From the NCBI GenBank assembly GCA_009840225.1, contig VXOE01000393.1, positions 1 to 34,437 on the forward strand: 34,437 bases of DNA. The letters run 5' to 3'. This DNA comes from Caldilineaceae bacterium SB0662_bin_25. GTDB lineage: Bacteria; Chloroflexota; Anaerolineae; Caldilineales; Caldilineaceae. This document shows positions 9,680-19,514 of this stretch, one piece after another. The notes beneath the pieces are model-generated. The model did no database searches. It saw nothing but the letters and a program-made list of their open reading frames with translations, and was not told the origin of the DNA. A program made the position numbers and the translations under genes. Positions within the stretch are counted from its first letter, which is position 1. Every line of letters begins with the position of its first letter.

Positions 9680-10987
9680 CTACGTTACCCGTATCGGATG
9701 GGGTAACGGCTGGTTGAATAGATAACCCTTCTCATTGAAAAGAATTTCGTCTGGCTGCGTATTGCCCGCGGCGTCCGTCGCCCGCGTCATAATCGTGTGC
9801 TCGCCCCGTCTCGCATCCCATGTAAAGCCGAAACGCGTCCAGGAATATCTGAATGCGCTGTCGCTGAAATCCTCCGCAAGTTGCCCGAATTCCGCTTGAA
9901 TCTGCGGCTCTTCCAGCGTAGAAGCGTTCCATGTCGCGCCGGAGTCAATGCTCCATTCCACTTTCGCAATCGGCCCGTTCGGCGAGTGCGCAAAGCCATA
10001 TATGCGGTTCTTCCCTGCCGCCAAATCGGCCGGCCACACCAGCGCCAGCGCGCTCTTGACCGTCTGCGTTGTCAACGGCTTGCCCAGCGATTCGCCTGCA
10101 GGAGGATAGGAATCGCCGATCAACGCGTATGAGGTCGTGTTGTTTCGGGTCCAAAGCTGTTTCGACGAGACCACGATCCGCCCTAGCCATTTTATGTTGG
10201 CAGCTCCGACCCACCCGGGCGCCAGCGCACGCAAAGGAAAACCGTGATCCCTGGGTAGGGCTTCACCATTCAGCGCATAGGCCAGCAGCGTATCAGGATC
10301 CATCGCCTTTTCAACCGGCATCACGCGCCGGAAACCCTTTTCCGGCGAACCCGTGTCCAGCCCAATCAAAAGCACGCTGACCGCCTCTTCGGTGATGCCC
10401 GCCCGCTCTAGCACGTCCCGCATCGCCGCGCCTGTCCATGCGCCGTTGCCCACCGCCCCCGTCTTCCACTGCGTCCCTTTTGCCGCCCTACCTTTCACTA
10501 AGTCGAACATGGCCCGTTGGTTTCCCGCACATTCCAGATAGGAAACAAACGTCCTGCTGGGCAGATTCAAAATGTCATCGTAGGACAGTTCCAATCGATT
10601 GGAGACCGCGTCGCCCTCGACGAAGAGCCGCCAGTCTGCCGCGTCGACTTCCAGGCTGACCGAGTTGTTGCGCACAAAAAAGAGCCGGCTGGGAGTGATC
10701 AGTCCCTGCATGTTTTCCAGTCGGGCTTCCAGATTCCCGCCGCCGAGATCGACGAACGGTGCCGGGTCCTTGCTGAATTGAGGACCTTCTTCCGTGCCCT
10801 CGTCAGCGGTCGGTGCCGTCGCCGTGGGCAGTGGCAATCCAGCACAAGACGCCAGCACTGCCGCCGTCCCGCCAGCCGATAACAACTGCAAGAAACGACG
10901 CCGGCTCATGCCTCGCTCAAGCGCGAACTTCCAGAGCCCACCTTTCCCTTCAGTGTCCTTCTGTGATCCCAACCTCCCTGCTGTCAT
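9680..10987 (-). CDS. Tat-exported molybdopterin-dependent oxidoreductase, sulfite oxidase family
   Basis: Tat signal SRRRFLQLLSAGGTAAVLASCAG; FVSYLECAGNQRAMF with Mo-ligand-type Cys; LNGEALPRDHGFPLRALAPGWVGAANIKWLGRI. Confidence 0.88.
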   Translation of the reverse strand: MTAGRLGSQKDTEGKGGLWKFALERGMSRRRFLQLLSAGGTAAVLASCAGLPLPTATAPTADEGTEEGPQFSKDPAPFVDLGGGNLEARLENMQGLITPSRLFFVRNNSVSLEVDAADWRLFVEGDAVSNRLELSYDDILNLPSRTFVSYLECAGNQRAMFDLVKGRAAKGTQWKTGAVGNGAWTGAAMRDVLERAGITEEAVSVLLIGLDTGSPEKGFRRVMPVEKAMDPDTLLAYALNGEALPRDHGFPLRALAPGWVGAANIKWLGRIVVSSKQLWTRNNTTSYALIGDSYPPAGESLGKPLTTQTVKSALALVWPADLAAGKNRIYGFAHSPNGPIAKVEWSIDSGATWNASTLEEPQIQAEFGQLAEDFSDSAFRYSWTRFGFTWDARRGEHTIMTRATDAAGNTQPDEILFNEKGYLFNQPLPHPIRVT

Positions 10988-11064
10988 CCTGGCACCCTCC
11001 TGACCGCAACCAACTGCCGGCAGTCCAAAGCGTCAGCGACCAGCGTTCATGAACGGTTACTCAT

Positions 11065-11976
11065 TCAACTCGGCCTGCCAAATCGCAGCAGATACCCATT
11101 ACAGTCCCGAATCGCAAACTCCCTCATGCCCCACGGCTCGTCCGTCGGCTCCCGTTCAATCTGTACGCCCGCCGCTTGGTACTTCTCAAATAGGCCGTCA
11201 ACGTCCTCGCCCATAAATACATAAAACCCAACCGGCGGTTTCGGCGGCAATGTCTGGTCTGTCAGAGTAAGTTGAATGTGCGCGCCCTCCGACGTCCATT
11301 CGCCCAGATGGATGCCCCCATGCGTAGGCGGGTCCCCGTACAGGAAGCCGACCGTGAATCCCAGCTTGTCGCAATAATACTCCGCCGCAGCCTGCACATC
11401 CGGCACCGCCAGAATCGGCGCCAGTAGGTACGCAGCCTGCGCGTTGCCCGCCAGCTGACCCGTGCGCCACTGCTCCGCCGTGATGCCGTAAGTGATCTTA
11501 TCATGGCCGGTCGCGTCCTGATGATACTTCTGCCGCATCCTGCCCCGGCGCCTGAATCCCACCTTCTCAGCCACACGTACAGATGCCCTGTTCTCTTCAC
11601 TGATCCACAGCTCCACCCGGTCCAGCCCCATCTCGTCAAAACCGTAGTCCAGCACAGCGCGCACAGCCTCGCTCGTATAGCCCTTTCCCCAATGGTCCGG
11701 GTGCAGAAAGTAGCCCATCCCCGGCACGCCCGTGTTGCCGATGTAGTCGACATATCCCAGCGCCGGACCGTCCTCGGCCGTGCGAAGAGTCCAAACTGTT
11801 CCTGGCCCGTCCAGCATTCCTTCGACCATCTTTTTTGTCTCAGCCGCAGAACTGTGCGCCGCATCGTCCATAAACTGCATCGCTTCCGGCCGCCGGTACG
11901 CGTCAAAAAGGTCCTCCGCATCGTCCGCCGCAAGAGGTCGCAAAATCAGCCGCTCAGTCGTAAGTGTCGAATGCAT
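11065..11976 (-). CDS. GNAT N-acetyltransferase fused to a C-terminal glyoxalase/VOC domain
   Basis: N-term RimJ/RimL-like (TERLILRPLAADDAEDLF ... HPDHWGKGYTSEAVRAVLDYGFDEMGLDRVELWI); C-term VOC (LAPILAVPDVQAAAEYYCDKLGFTVGFLYGDPPTHGGIHLG ... GMREFAIRDCNGYLLRFG). Confidence 0.88.
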   Translation of the reverse strand: MHSTLTTERLILRPLAADDAEDLFDAYRRPEAMQFMDDAAHSSAAETKKMVEGMLDGPGTVWTLRTAEDGPALGYVDYIGNTGVPGMGYFLHPDHWGKGYTSEAVRAVLDYGFDEMGLDRVELWISEENRASVRVAEKVGFRRRGRMRQKYHQDATGHDKITYGITAEQWRTGQLAGNAQAAYLLAPILAVPDVQAAAEYYCDKLGFTVGFLYGDPPTHGGIHLGEWTSEGAHIQLTLTDQTLPPKPPVGFYVFMGEDVDGLFEKYQAAGVQIEREPTDEPWGMREFAIRDCNGYLLRFGRPS

Positions 11977-12098
11977 CGTATCGTCTCCAAAATGCCTTGT
12001 CGCTCATCAAAGTGTCTATGCCAATATCTGTCGATTCAGCCTCGGTCTATCCGCGTCCGCGCCGAATATAAGAACCAAGTCTTCTCTCTCCTCGCCTC

Positions 12099-12157
12099 TG
12101 GGCGGCCGGGCCTTCGGCCCTCCCTTGTGCGGGGGGTTCCCCCCCGCAACGCCCCCC
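12099..12157 (+). repeat. Stand-alone copy of the double-hairpin module found inside the MITE-like element
   Basis: TGGGCGGCCGGGCCTTCGGCCCTCCCTTGTGCGGGGGGTTCCCCCCCGCAACGCCCCCC, near-identical to 25672-25732. Confidence 0.75.
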
Positions 12158-12420
12158 TCCAACAACATGCCTCGCCGAGTTTGTGCCTTCAATCCAGCTG
12201 GCACGCTTGCCACCGAGTGCGTACCGCCGCTTTCCGAGTCTTGGCCGGTTCCGAGCATGAGCCAGGGCAGGCAAGAGCTGGGCAAGTCAGAAGAGGCAAG
12301 TCCCGCATAGGCCCTGCGGGTGTCGCCAGTACCGTCAAGAGCCCGTTACAGAAATCCTGATAGTCCGGCATTCCTGATTCAGACTGAAATCAATGACTCC
12401 TGACGACCAACTACTACTCT

Positions 12421-13515
12421 CTATCCATACAGCGTCCGCAGCGCCGGCCTCAGCTCCGCCGCCTCCAGCAAATCTGTGCTGTCACTGAACTGGTCGATGC
12501 TCCCAATCTGCCGCCGCTCAGCCAGTTGCGCCACCTCAGAATCCCGGACAGAACGCAGCAGCGCGTCCGCGAAACCGTGCAACGCCATCACCCGGAACGG
12601 CCGGCCAAAGAACGGGATCGGCCTCTCCGGCATCAGTTCCGTGAGCCCCAGTCGGTTGTGCCGGCTAGCCGCGAACCGGTAGGCCTCGCCCAGCCAGCGG
12701 TCACGCTCCTGCCATGAGTCCGCCCTCTGCACAGCCACCAGCATATCGGTCAAACCAGCTGCGCTCTCCAACTGCGCAAAAGCCGACCCAAACCACTTGG
12801 CATACGGCGCATACTGCCTTTCCATCAGAAAACACAGACGCATCACGTCCCGGACCAGCCGCGCCCCGATCAACCCCGAGCCCAGCTCGTCGCCCACCAG
12901 GCCCGCCCGCCCCATCAAATGTTCCTCCTGCCCGATGCGAGCCCAACCCGCAGCCAGCAGGTAACGCCAAACATCCGGCGGATACCATCTGAACCGCGCC
13001 CGCACGCTCTCCAGCCCGATCCCGTCGTGGAAGATCCCGCCTGCCGTGATCGTCCGTAGCTTCTGCTGGGGAAAAGTCAGCCAGTCTGCCGTCCCGATCT
13101 CTCTGCTGACGTCAAAATTCAGGTACCCGCAGAAAAACCCGCCGATCGTCTGCGTTTCCACCCTGTGATTTACCGGCCCGCTCTCCGTGGCCTCCAGCAG
13201 TTGGACCCCGTTGTCGTCAAGGTTCGGTCTGCTGAAATTCGTCGGGTAGCCCAGAAAACTGTGCGGCAATCCATCACACAACGCCGCGTCGATATCTTCA
13301 GCCTGAGTCTCCCAATCCTCCGGGCGCAGCAGCAGCTGCACCCTCGGCCCCCAACCATGGTCCGTCGACATCTCGTCGTCGAACCCCAGCGTCTCCGAAC
13401 CGGCCCCAATCAAGGCAGCGGCATGCGCCAGGCCGGGCCATGACCTCTCAAGCACAGGCCGCACCGCCTCCCAATAAAACCGTCTGCTCAATTCCAGGCC
13501 GGGGATAAACGCCAT
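12421..13515 (-). CDS. DUF4037 domain protein (nucleotidyltransferase-like)
   Basis: ALIGAGSETLGFDDEMSTDHGWGPRVQLLL motif and C-terminal helical region. Confidence 0.75.
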   Translation of the reverse strand: MAFIPGLELSRRFYWEAVRPVLERSWPGLAHAAALIGAGSETLGFDDEMSTDHGWGPRVQLLLRPEDWETQAEDIDAALCDGLPHSFLGYPTNFSRPNLDDNGVQLLEATESGPVNHRVETQTIGGFFCGYLNFDVSREIGTADWLTFPQQKLRTITAGGIFHDGIGLESVRARFRWYPPDVWRYLLAAGWARIGQEEHLMGRAGLVGDELGSGLIGARLVRDVMRLCFLMERQYAPYAKWFGSAFAQLESAAGLTDMLVAVQRADSWQERDRWLGEAYRFAASRHNRLGLTELMPERPIPFFGRPFRVMALHGFADALLRSVRDSEVAQLAERRQIGSIDQFSDSTDLLEAAELRPALRTLYG

Positions 13516-13592
13516 TCTCTACAGCGCCGCTTCAAAGGATAGTCCGCCGTGCCAACCACACTCTCTCATTGTCTATGCCAAACCACTCATGC

Positions 13593-15203
13593 TCACAATG
13601 ACGGTTCCCCCCACACAAACGCGCCCCCAAACAGCGTAGCCTCCACGTCCGTCTCCAATATCGCCATCGGATGGATCGTGAATATATCCTGCGACAGCAC
13701 CACCAGGTCTGCCAACTTGCCCGGCGCAATACTGCCCTGGCTGCTCTCCGTGCCGCCCGCGTAAGCCGCGCCGACCGTATACGCCCACACCGCCTCCTCC
13801 ACGGTCAGCCGCTCCTCAGGATACCAGCCCTCACCGCCGGGTGTTCCGTCCGCCCGCATCCGCGTAACCGCCGCATGAATCCCCTGGATCACGTCCGGCG
13901 TCTCCACCGGTGCATCCGAACCGAAGGCCAGCTTCGCCCCGCTGTCCCACAGGCTCCGGAACGCGTAGGCATACCGGCTCCGCTCCCCCCAATATCTGTC
14001 GGCCAGAAGCATATCCTGCGTGGCGTGGATCGGCTGCACCGACGCGATAATGTCCAGCTCGGCAAAACGGGCAATGTCCTCCACAGCTAGCACCTGTGCG
14101 TGCTCGATCCGGTGCCGCAGATGCAGCCCCCGCCCGGCCCGGCGGCTCGCCTCCAGCGCGTCCAGCACCATCCGGTTAGCCCTGTCGCCAATCGCGTGGG
14201 TCACCACCGCCAGCCCCGCTTCCGCCGCCCTCGCAATAATATCCGCCATCTCCTCGGCGCCTGTCACCGCAATACCAAGATTGTCCGGTTCGCCGTCGTA
14301 CGGCGCTAGCATCCACGCCGTACGCGGCCCCAGCGCACCGTCACTGAACACCTTCACCCCGCCAATGCGCAAAAACTCATCGCCAAGCCCCGTCCGCAGC
14401 CCCAGCCGGATCGCGCTGTCCAGCTCCGCCACCGGGATCTGCGCCACAGTGCGCAGCGTGAGATCCCCCTTTGCCCGCAGCTGCTGAAAGGCCCGCAAAG
14501 AAGCCGCCGCTTCCTTCGTATGCACACCCACAATCCCCATACGGTTGACCACGTCCTGCGCCTGCCGCACCGCCGTCACCGCCTCCCCGTCCGCAGGCTC
14601 GGCCATGCATGGAAACGCCAGCTCCATCGCCCTTTCCAACAGGATGCCCGTCGGCCTTCCTTCCCCATCGCGAACAATCTCGCCGCCGTCCGGGTCTTGC
14701 GTATGGGCCGTGATCCCAGCTCGTTCCAACGCCATACTGTTCACCCACGCCGCGTGTCCGCACTTGCGCGCCAGGTAAACCGGATGCTCCCCCGTCACCG
14801 CGTCCAACTGCGCAGCCGCAGGAAACGCGCCGCCCTCCCACACCGACTGGTCCCAGCCCCGGCCCGTCAGCCACTGACCGGGCGCCGCATCCGCAGCCCG
14901 CTGTCCGACCTTCTCCAGCGCTGAAGACAGAGTCCCCACGCCGCTCAGATCGATCTCCTGCAGACTCAAGCCATAGGAAAGAAAGTGGATGTGGGCGTCG
15001 ATAAAACCGGGCACGACCGTCGCGCCCCGCAAATCAACCTCCCGTCCTCCCGGCGCCAACAGCGCCCGCATTTCGCTATCGCTTCCTGTAGCCAGAAAGC
15101 CGTCGCCTGCGATCGCCGCCGCCGTAACCCGGGGCCGCCCCGCGTCCATCGTATGGATGTTGCCGTTGAATAGCACCAAGTCCGCCTGCACAGGCCGCTC
15201 CAA
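13593..15203 (-). CDS. Amidohydrolase, YtcJ-like
   Basis: DLVLFNGNIHTMD; LRGATVVPGFIDAHIHFLSYGLSL; VVTHAIGDRANRMVLDALE; LRHRIEHAQVL; LAFGSDAPVETPDVIQGIHAAVTR. Confidence 0.9.
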   Translation of the reverse strand: MERPVQADLVLFNGNIHTMDAGRPRVTAAAIAGDGFLATGSDSEMRALLAPGGREVDLRGATVVPGFIDAHIHFLSYGLSLQEIDLSGVGTLSSALEKVGQRAADAAPGQWLTGRGWDQSVWEGGAFPAAAQLDAVTGEHPVYLARKCGHAAWVNSMALERAGITAHTQDPDGGEIVRDGEGRPTGILLERAMELAFPCMAEPADGEAVTAVRQAQDVVNRMGIVGVHTKEAAASLRAFQQLRAKGDLTLRTVAQIPVAELDSAIRLGLRTGLGDEFLRIGGVKVFSDGALGPRTAWMLAPYDGEPDNLGIAVTGAEEMADIIARAAEAGLAVVTHAIGDRANRMVLDALEASRRAGRGLHLRHRIEHAQVLAVEDIARFAELDIIASVQPIHATQDMLLADRYWGERSRYAYAFRSLWDSGAKLAFGSDAPVETPDVIQGIHAAVTRMRADGTPGGEGWYPEERLTVEEAVWAYTVGAAYAGGTESSQGSIAPGKLADLVVLSQDIFTIHPMAILETDVEATLFGGAFVWGEPSL

Positions 15204-15417
15204 GTGTGATCAACTCAAAAAGGCGGCCTGTCCTTCTCCTACAAGCCACCATTTCCTTTTATTCGCCCTTCATCTGTTATACCATACAGCCGCTGGAGCG
15301 CCACTGTAACGGTCGCTTCTGAACTGCAACCGGCAAACCGTGTACTGCTCTAAGCAGGAGCGGCACCGCAAGCCAGCTGTCCGCCAACGCCATGCCCTGG
15401 GTCTTATACTTCGCGCC

Positions 15418-17940
15418 ATGACTGCTCGAACAGAGTTCCTGCCCATCAGCATCGGGACTCTCATCCTGCTGCTCTGGGCCGGCACAATTGCATGGCTGAC
15501 ACATCGCCGTGACGAGCGGCGCTGGGATCTTCTGTCCGCTGCCCTGCTGGCCGCAATGTTCGCAGCCTTCTTCGGGCGCACCATCAGCGGCGCCGTCTAC
15601 CAGCCGGCCAACGGCGGCGACCTGGTCAGCTTCCTCTTCCCCATCTACCGCTTCGCCGCCCGCACCATCAGCCAGGGACAACTGCCTCTCTGGAATCCCC
15701 ACCTCTACGGCGGCGCGCCATTCATCACCGACATTCAGGCCGGATTCCTCTATCCCCCCAACCTGCTGCTCTTCCTGCTCAATCCCACCTTCGACTATCG
15801 CTGGATGCAGCTGCTCAGCATCGGCCATCTCTGGTGGGCTGCGCTCGGCGTCTACACCCTGTCGCGCACCCTCGGCTGCAGCCGGCCCGCCGCACTCCTC
15901 GCCGGTCTCGCCTTCGGCCTCTGCGACATCCTCTTCATCCATCTCGGCAATCTCAATCTCATCGCCGTCCTCTCGTGGAGCGGCTGGATCCTCGCCGCCT
16001 GCCACCGCGCCTTCACACGCCGCAGCCTCACCTGGGCCGCCGCCGTCGCTGCCCTCTTCGCTATTGCCAACTACGCCGGCCATGCCCAGAGCAGCTACTA
16101 TCTGGCCATGATTGTGGGAATCTACGCTATGGGGAGATTTGGAGCCGACTATCGGCAGAATCTAGCTGCAGAGTCCCACTGGACAGCCCTTCGCATGTCT
16201 ATGACCGGCCTTCAATACCCTCTCATCGTCTTCATCCTCACAGCCCTCCTCTCGGCACCAATCCTTCTCCCCGCATTCGAAATGCTCCCCTACACCCAAA
16301 GAGGAGAATTCGAATACCAGGACACCGTATCCTACTCACTCGCGCCGGGACCCGCTATCATCGGCCTGCTGACACCCGGCTTCTTCGGACGCGGACCAGC
16401 GGCCTACTGGGGTTCGTGGGACCGGGTCGAGCTGCCCTACACTGGTCTGGTTACGCTCCTCCTCGCGGCCGCCGCCTTCCTCTTGCCAGTTCCGGAGAGG
16501 CGGCGTCGACTGCTTCCCTGGTTGACGTTGGCTCTGTTCGGCTTTGTCACTGCACTCGGCGGCGACACACCGTTCCACGGCTGGCTGACACGGTTCCTGC
16601 CCGTCTATGGAAGCTTCCAGGCGCCGGCCAGATCCATCGTCCTCTGGGCGCTGGCACTGTCTGTCCTCGCGGCAGTCGGGTTGGATGCTCTGCTGAAACC
16701 ACGGGACAACAACAGGGGCAATCCCATTTCTCCCCATTTCTCACTCTATCTTTCCGTGATAAGCATCAGCGGACCCGCGCTCCTCCTCGTCCTCGTCCCA
16801 CTATATGTCGTCACGACGCGGCCGTTCAACGGGGACCCCGTAGCACTGCAGCGCGCATCAACGGCCGGCCAGGCTCTGCTACTTGCCTCATTCGTATGGG
16901 TTGCTGTACGGCTCCTGCTTGCCTGGTACCGGCGCCACCGTATTGCGAGCGGTACGGTATCCGCGCTGCTTCTTTTCCTACTTCTATTGGAACTGTTCGT
17001 CGCTGGCGCTACCATTGACACCAGCAGGAATGATCCGACGAGCAAGTTTCGCCATCCGGAGATTTTCGCTTTCCTGCGTGAGCAAGCCGGCGAAGAAGCT
17101 GACTGCGCCCCTACCGAAACTGCGCCCTGTTCTGCCGCTTCCGGCACACCCTCCCGCCACTACCGCATCGACACCCGTACCGGCATCCTCGACCTGTGGC
17201 AGCCGAGCACTGCCGCCCTCGCCGGCTTGCAGGACGTATGGGGCATTACCAACCCGCTGGAGTTAGTGCACTGGCATACGCTTTGGGAGAACAACGGCGG
17301 CCGCCATACCCGCATCTATGACCTCCTCAACGTGCTTTATGTGATTGTGCGCGACGGCACACCTCTGCCGGAGCAATATACCCTTGCCTACGACGCCCCC
17401 GGTCCCCTCGCCGTCTACGAAAACCCTGATCCACTCCCCCGCGCCTGGCTGGTTCCCGCCGCGCAGGTCCTCCCTGACCAGGAAGCCGTGCTCTCAGCAC
17501 TGAAGCAACCCTCGTTCGAGCCGCTGCACGCCGTCCTTTTGGCAAAAGAAAATGACAGCCCTCCAAGCCCCGCAGCCGCGCATGACTCAACCCCGCCTAC
17601 TACGTCCGGCCCCGTTTCGGTCCTCGCATACACCCCCAACGAGATCGTGCTGGCTGCCCATGCCGAAAAGCCGGGCTATCTCGTTCTTAGCGAAGTCTGG
17701 TTCCCGGGCTGGCTCGCGACCGTAAACGGCGAGCCCGCCCCCGTAAGGAGGGCCAACTACACCTTCCGCGCCCTCCCCGTACCCGCCGGAGATCTGGAAA
17801 TACGACTCTGGTACGCCCCCGCCAGCTGGCGCATCGGGCTCGTGCTCTTCGGCGTGGGGTCCCTATTGCTTGCCGGTCTGGGCCTGTGGCGGCTCTTGGC
17901 CTCCCGAGAGCGTAAAGTCCAGGCGCAATCGAATCCATAG
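15418..17940 (+). CDS. YfhO-like multi-pass membrane protein (putative glycosyltransferase-type)
   Basis: Many hydrophobic helices, GDLVSFLFPIYRFAARTISQGQLPLWNPHLYGGAPFITDIQAGFLYPPNLL, C-terminal YLVLSEVWFPGWLATVNGEPAPVRRANYTFRALPVPAG; start chosen at ATG 15418. Confidence 0.82.
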   Translation: MTARTEFLPISIGTLILLLWAGTIAWLTHRRDERRWDLLSAALLAAMFAAFFGRTISGAVYQPANGGDLVSFLFPIYRFAARTISQGQLPLWNPHLYGGAPFITDIQAGFLYPPNLLLFLLNPTFDYRWMQLLSIGHLWWAALGVYTLSRTLGCSRPAALLAGLAFGLCDILFIHLGNLNLIAVLSWSGWILAACHRAFTRRSLTWAAAVAALFAIANYAGHAQSSYYLAMIVGIYAMGRFGADYRQNLAAESHWTALRMSMTGLQYPLIVFILTALLSAPILLPAFEMLPYTQRGEFEYQDTVSYSLAPGPAIIGLLTPGFFGRGPAAYWGSWDRVELPYTGLVTLLLAAAAFLLPVPERRRRLLPWLTLALFGFVTALGGDTPFHGWLTRFLPVYGSFQAPARSIVLWALALSVLAAVGLDALLKPRDNNRGNPISPHFSLYLSVISISGPALLLVLVPLYVVTTRPFNGDPVALQRASTAGQALLLASFVWVAVRLLLAWYRRHRIASGTVSALLLFLLLLELFVAGATIDTSRNDPTSKFRHPEIFAFLREQAGEEADCAPTETAPCSAASGTPSRHYRIDTRTGILDLWQPSTAALAGLQDVWGITNPLELVHWHTLWENNGGRHTRIYDLLNVLYVIVRDGTPLPEQYTLAYDAPGPLAVYENPDPLPRAWLVPAAQVLPDQEAVLSALKQPSFEPLHAVLLAKENDSPPSPAAAHDSTPPTTSGPVSVLAYTPNEIVLAAHAEKPGYLVLSEVWFPGWLATVNGEPAPVRRANYTFRALPVPAGDLEIRLWYAPASWRIGLVLFGVGSLLLAGLGLWRLLASRERKVQAQSNP

Positions 17941-17997
17941 GCGAAGAGAGTTGTGCCCTGAACTGAGGACCTCCCAGCGCAATCAGGAACTTGCCTA

Positions 17998-18068
17998 ATT
18001 TCAGTACGAAATCCTCTTCCTCTCCATTGCCGGCGTCGCTAGAATGAGATGTCCCGATCGGCGGGCAA
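17998..18068. repeat. Diverged duplicated non-coding element, copy 1
   Basis: Ungapped alignment with 19236-19306 at offset 1238, roughly 69% identity by hand; shared ATTTCAGTAC and ATCGGCGG cores. Confidence 0.55.
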
Positions 18069-18406
18069 GTTTCCTACCCACCTAGGATATGCTGACCGGT
18101 CGGCCTTTTGGGCCGCGAACGGCGCCCCTCGCCGTCGAGGGCAGACCGCAAAACCATCAAAGTTGCTCCTGCGAATGATCCTCCGCTGAGGCTAGGAACG
18201 GTCCCTTACCGCGCAGCCAAGTCAGCCTTTCTCCGATTGCTGGGCAACGGGTATGCCACAACTGGATCAAATGAAATTCTGGTCTTGCACAAGAGGGAAG
18301 GGCTATTTCCCACTGGCAGAACCCAAATTAACACAGCGATTCGGTATCCAGCAGCATTTTCTATATCAGATAACTTTCCGAGGTGCCAAAGAAAGGGAGA
18401 CCCACG

Positions 18407-19016
18407 ATGAAGCACTTTCTCATTGTCTCACTCGTGCTGCCCATTCTACTGTTCGCCGACTTTACTGGCAGGGTGCTGGCGCAAGAAGAGTGACTCTCGC
18501 TCGCAACCGTTGGCAAGGCCCTGGCCAGGCTCGCCGCGAGTCAACGGTCAGCAGGAAAAGATTGAAACGCTCGAGAAGCATTCGCACTCCACCGACCAGG
18601 AACTGCAACTGCTGAGGAATACTGTGGTGGAGCGTGCCAAGGCGACAGACATCTCGTCTGCGGGGCACGTTCTGCATGTGGACGATTTGCAGATCGAAGG
18701 GAAAACCAGGGACACGCCAACCTGGGGCCGGCTTCCCGAGTCGCAAATGGACTACGCACTCAGGCTCCCCTGGGCCTTGGAGCACTGCGAAGGGGACGAC
18801 ATCTGGGAAGTGCTGAACATGACCGACTCGCAGGCGGACCGGATGGAGGAGAAAAACATAATCTGGAAAGTTCCGTTCCAAGTAGGCAAAACGCTCTATC
18901 GGTTTAGGTTGCTGGATGCAATCGAGATGTTGGGGCCGGACGAGCTGTCTTGCGAACAGTTCCTGGAGGCGAAAACGATCGAGGTGCTCGCCGGGTTCGA
19001 AAAGGGCCAGCGTTAA
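18407..19016 (+). pseudogene. Decayed secreted coiled-coil protein gene (in-frame stop plus +1 frameshift)
   Basis: ATG 18407 encodes signal peptide MKHFLIVSLVLPILLFADFTGRVLAQEE then TGA at 18491; the same frame continues LSLATVGKALARLAA, and the next frame continues RVNGQQEKIETLEKHSHSTDQELQLLRN...EKGQR to 19016. Confidence 0.6.
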
Positions 19017-19235
19017 TCATGTGAACTTAACCGGCGCATACCACCCGCCGAAAATCAGGCGGTAACCCTTCGTACCGGGTCGATCAGGCCGTAATCGCGA
19101 CTGGTCGGGAACTCGGCCGGTTCACTGATGTTGGCGGTATCCCAGTCGGCTACCGTTCCTGCTTTCTATTCTTGCAAAATTTCTCCAGTAGAGTACCAAG
19201 ACTGGCGACCCTCTATCATAACCGCGAATCTCCCG

Positions 19236-19306
19236 ATTTCAGTACAAAAAACGGTTCCATCCGTGCGCGCCTGTCGATACAATGAGGTGTCGCCATCGGC
19301 GGACAA
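19236..19306. repeat. Diverged duplicated non-coding element, copy 2
   Basis: See 17998-18068; same 59-nt spacing between the two core motifs. Confidence 0.55.
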
Positions 19307-19340
19307 CCGAGGCCGCCCTAAACTTGAGGTGCCATCTCAT

Positions 19341-19514
19341 ATGATCAAAGATTTCGCTCTTATCGTCTTGGGAGTATGGGCCTTCTTTTATATGAGCGAC
19401 CGCATGGAGCCCAACACATTCAGGAACGCGACCGTCTTCAGCATAATCGCTGTCGTTCTGCGGCTTGCCTGGGCAGTTATTGTAAGAATGTGGGAGGCCT
19501 CGCCGCCATTCTAA
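19341..19514 (+). CDS. Small membrane protein, 57 aa
   Basis: MIKDFALIVLGVWAFFYMSDRMEPNTFRNATVFSIIAVVLRLAWAVIVRMWEASPPF, two hydrophobic segments. Confidence 0.4.
   Translation: MIKDFALIVLGVWAFFYMSDRMEPNTFRNATVFSIIAVVLRLAWAVIVRMWEASPPF

Noticed and set aside
12016-12285. Minus-strand 89-aa ORF with GGNPPHKGGPKARPPR
   Set aside because: Explained by translation through the hairpin module at 12099-12157.
12380-12418. TGACTCCTGACGACCAACTACTACTC as another heptamer tract
   Set aside because: Similarity to the TGACCAC tract is too loose to separate from chance by eye.
15834-17018. 394-aa plus-strand ORF in alternative frame
   Set aside because: Out-of-frame overlap inside the YfhO-like CDS, Arg/Pro-rich.
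18100-18140. Hairpins CGGCC-TTTTG-GGCCG and CCCTCG-CCGT-CGAGGG as terminator of the YfhO-like gene
   Set aside because: Short stems, no U-tract, about 160 bp past the stop; not strong enough to call.
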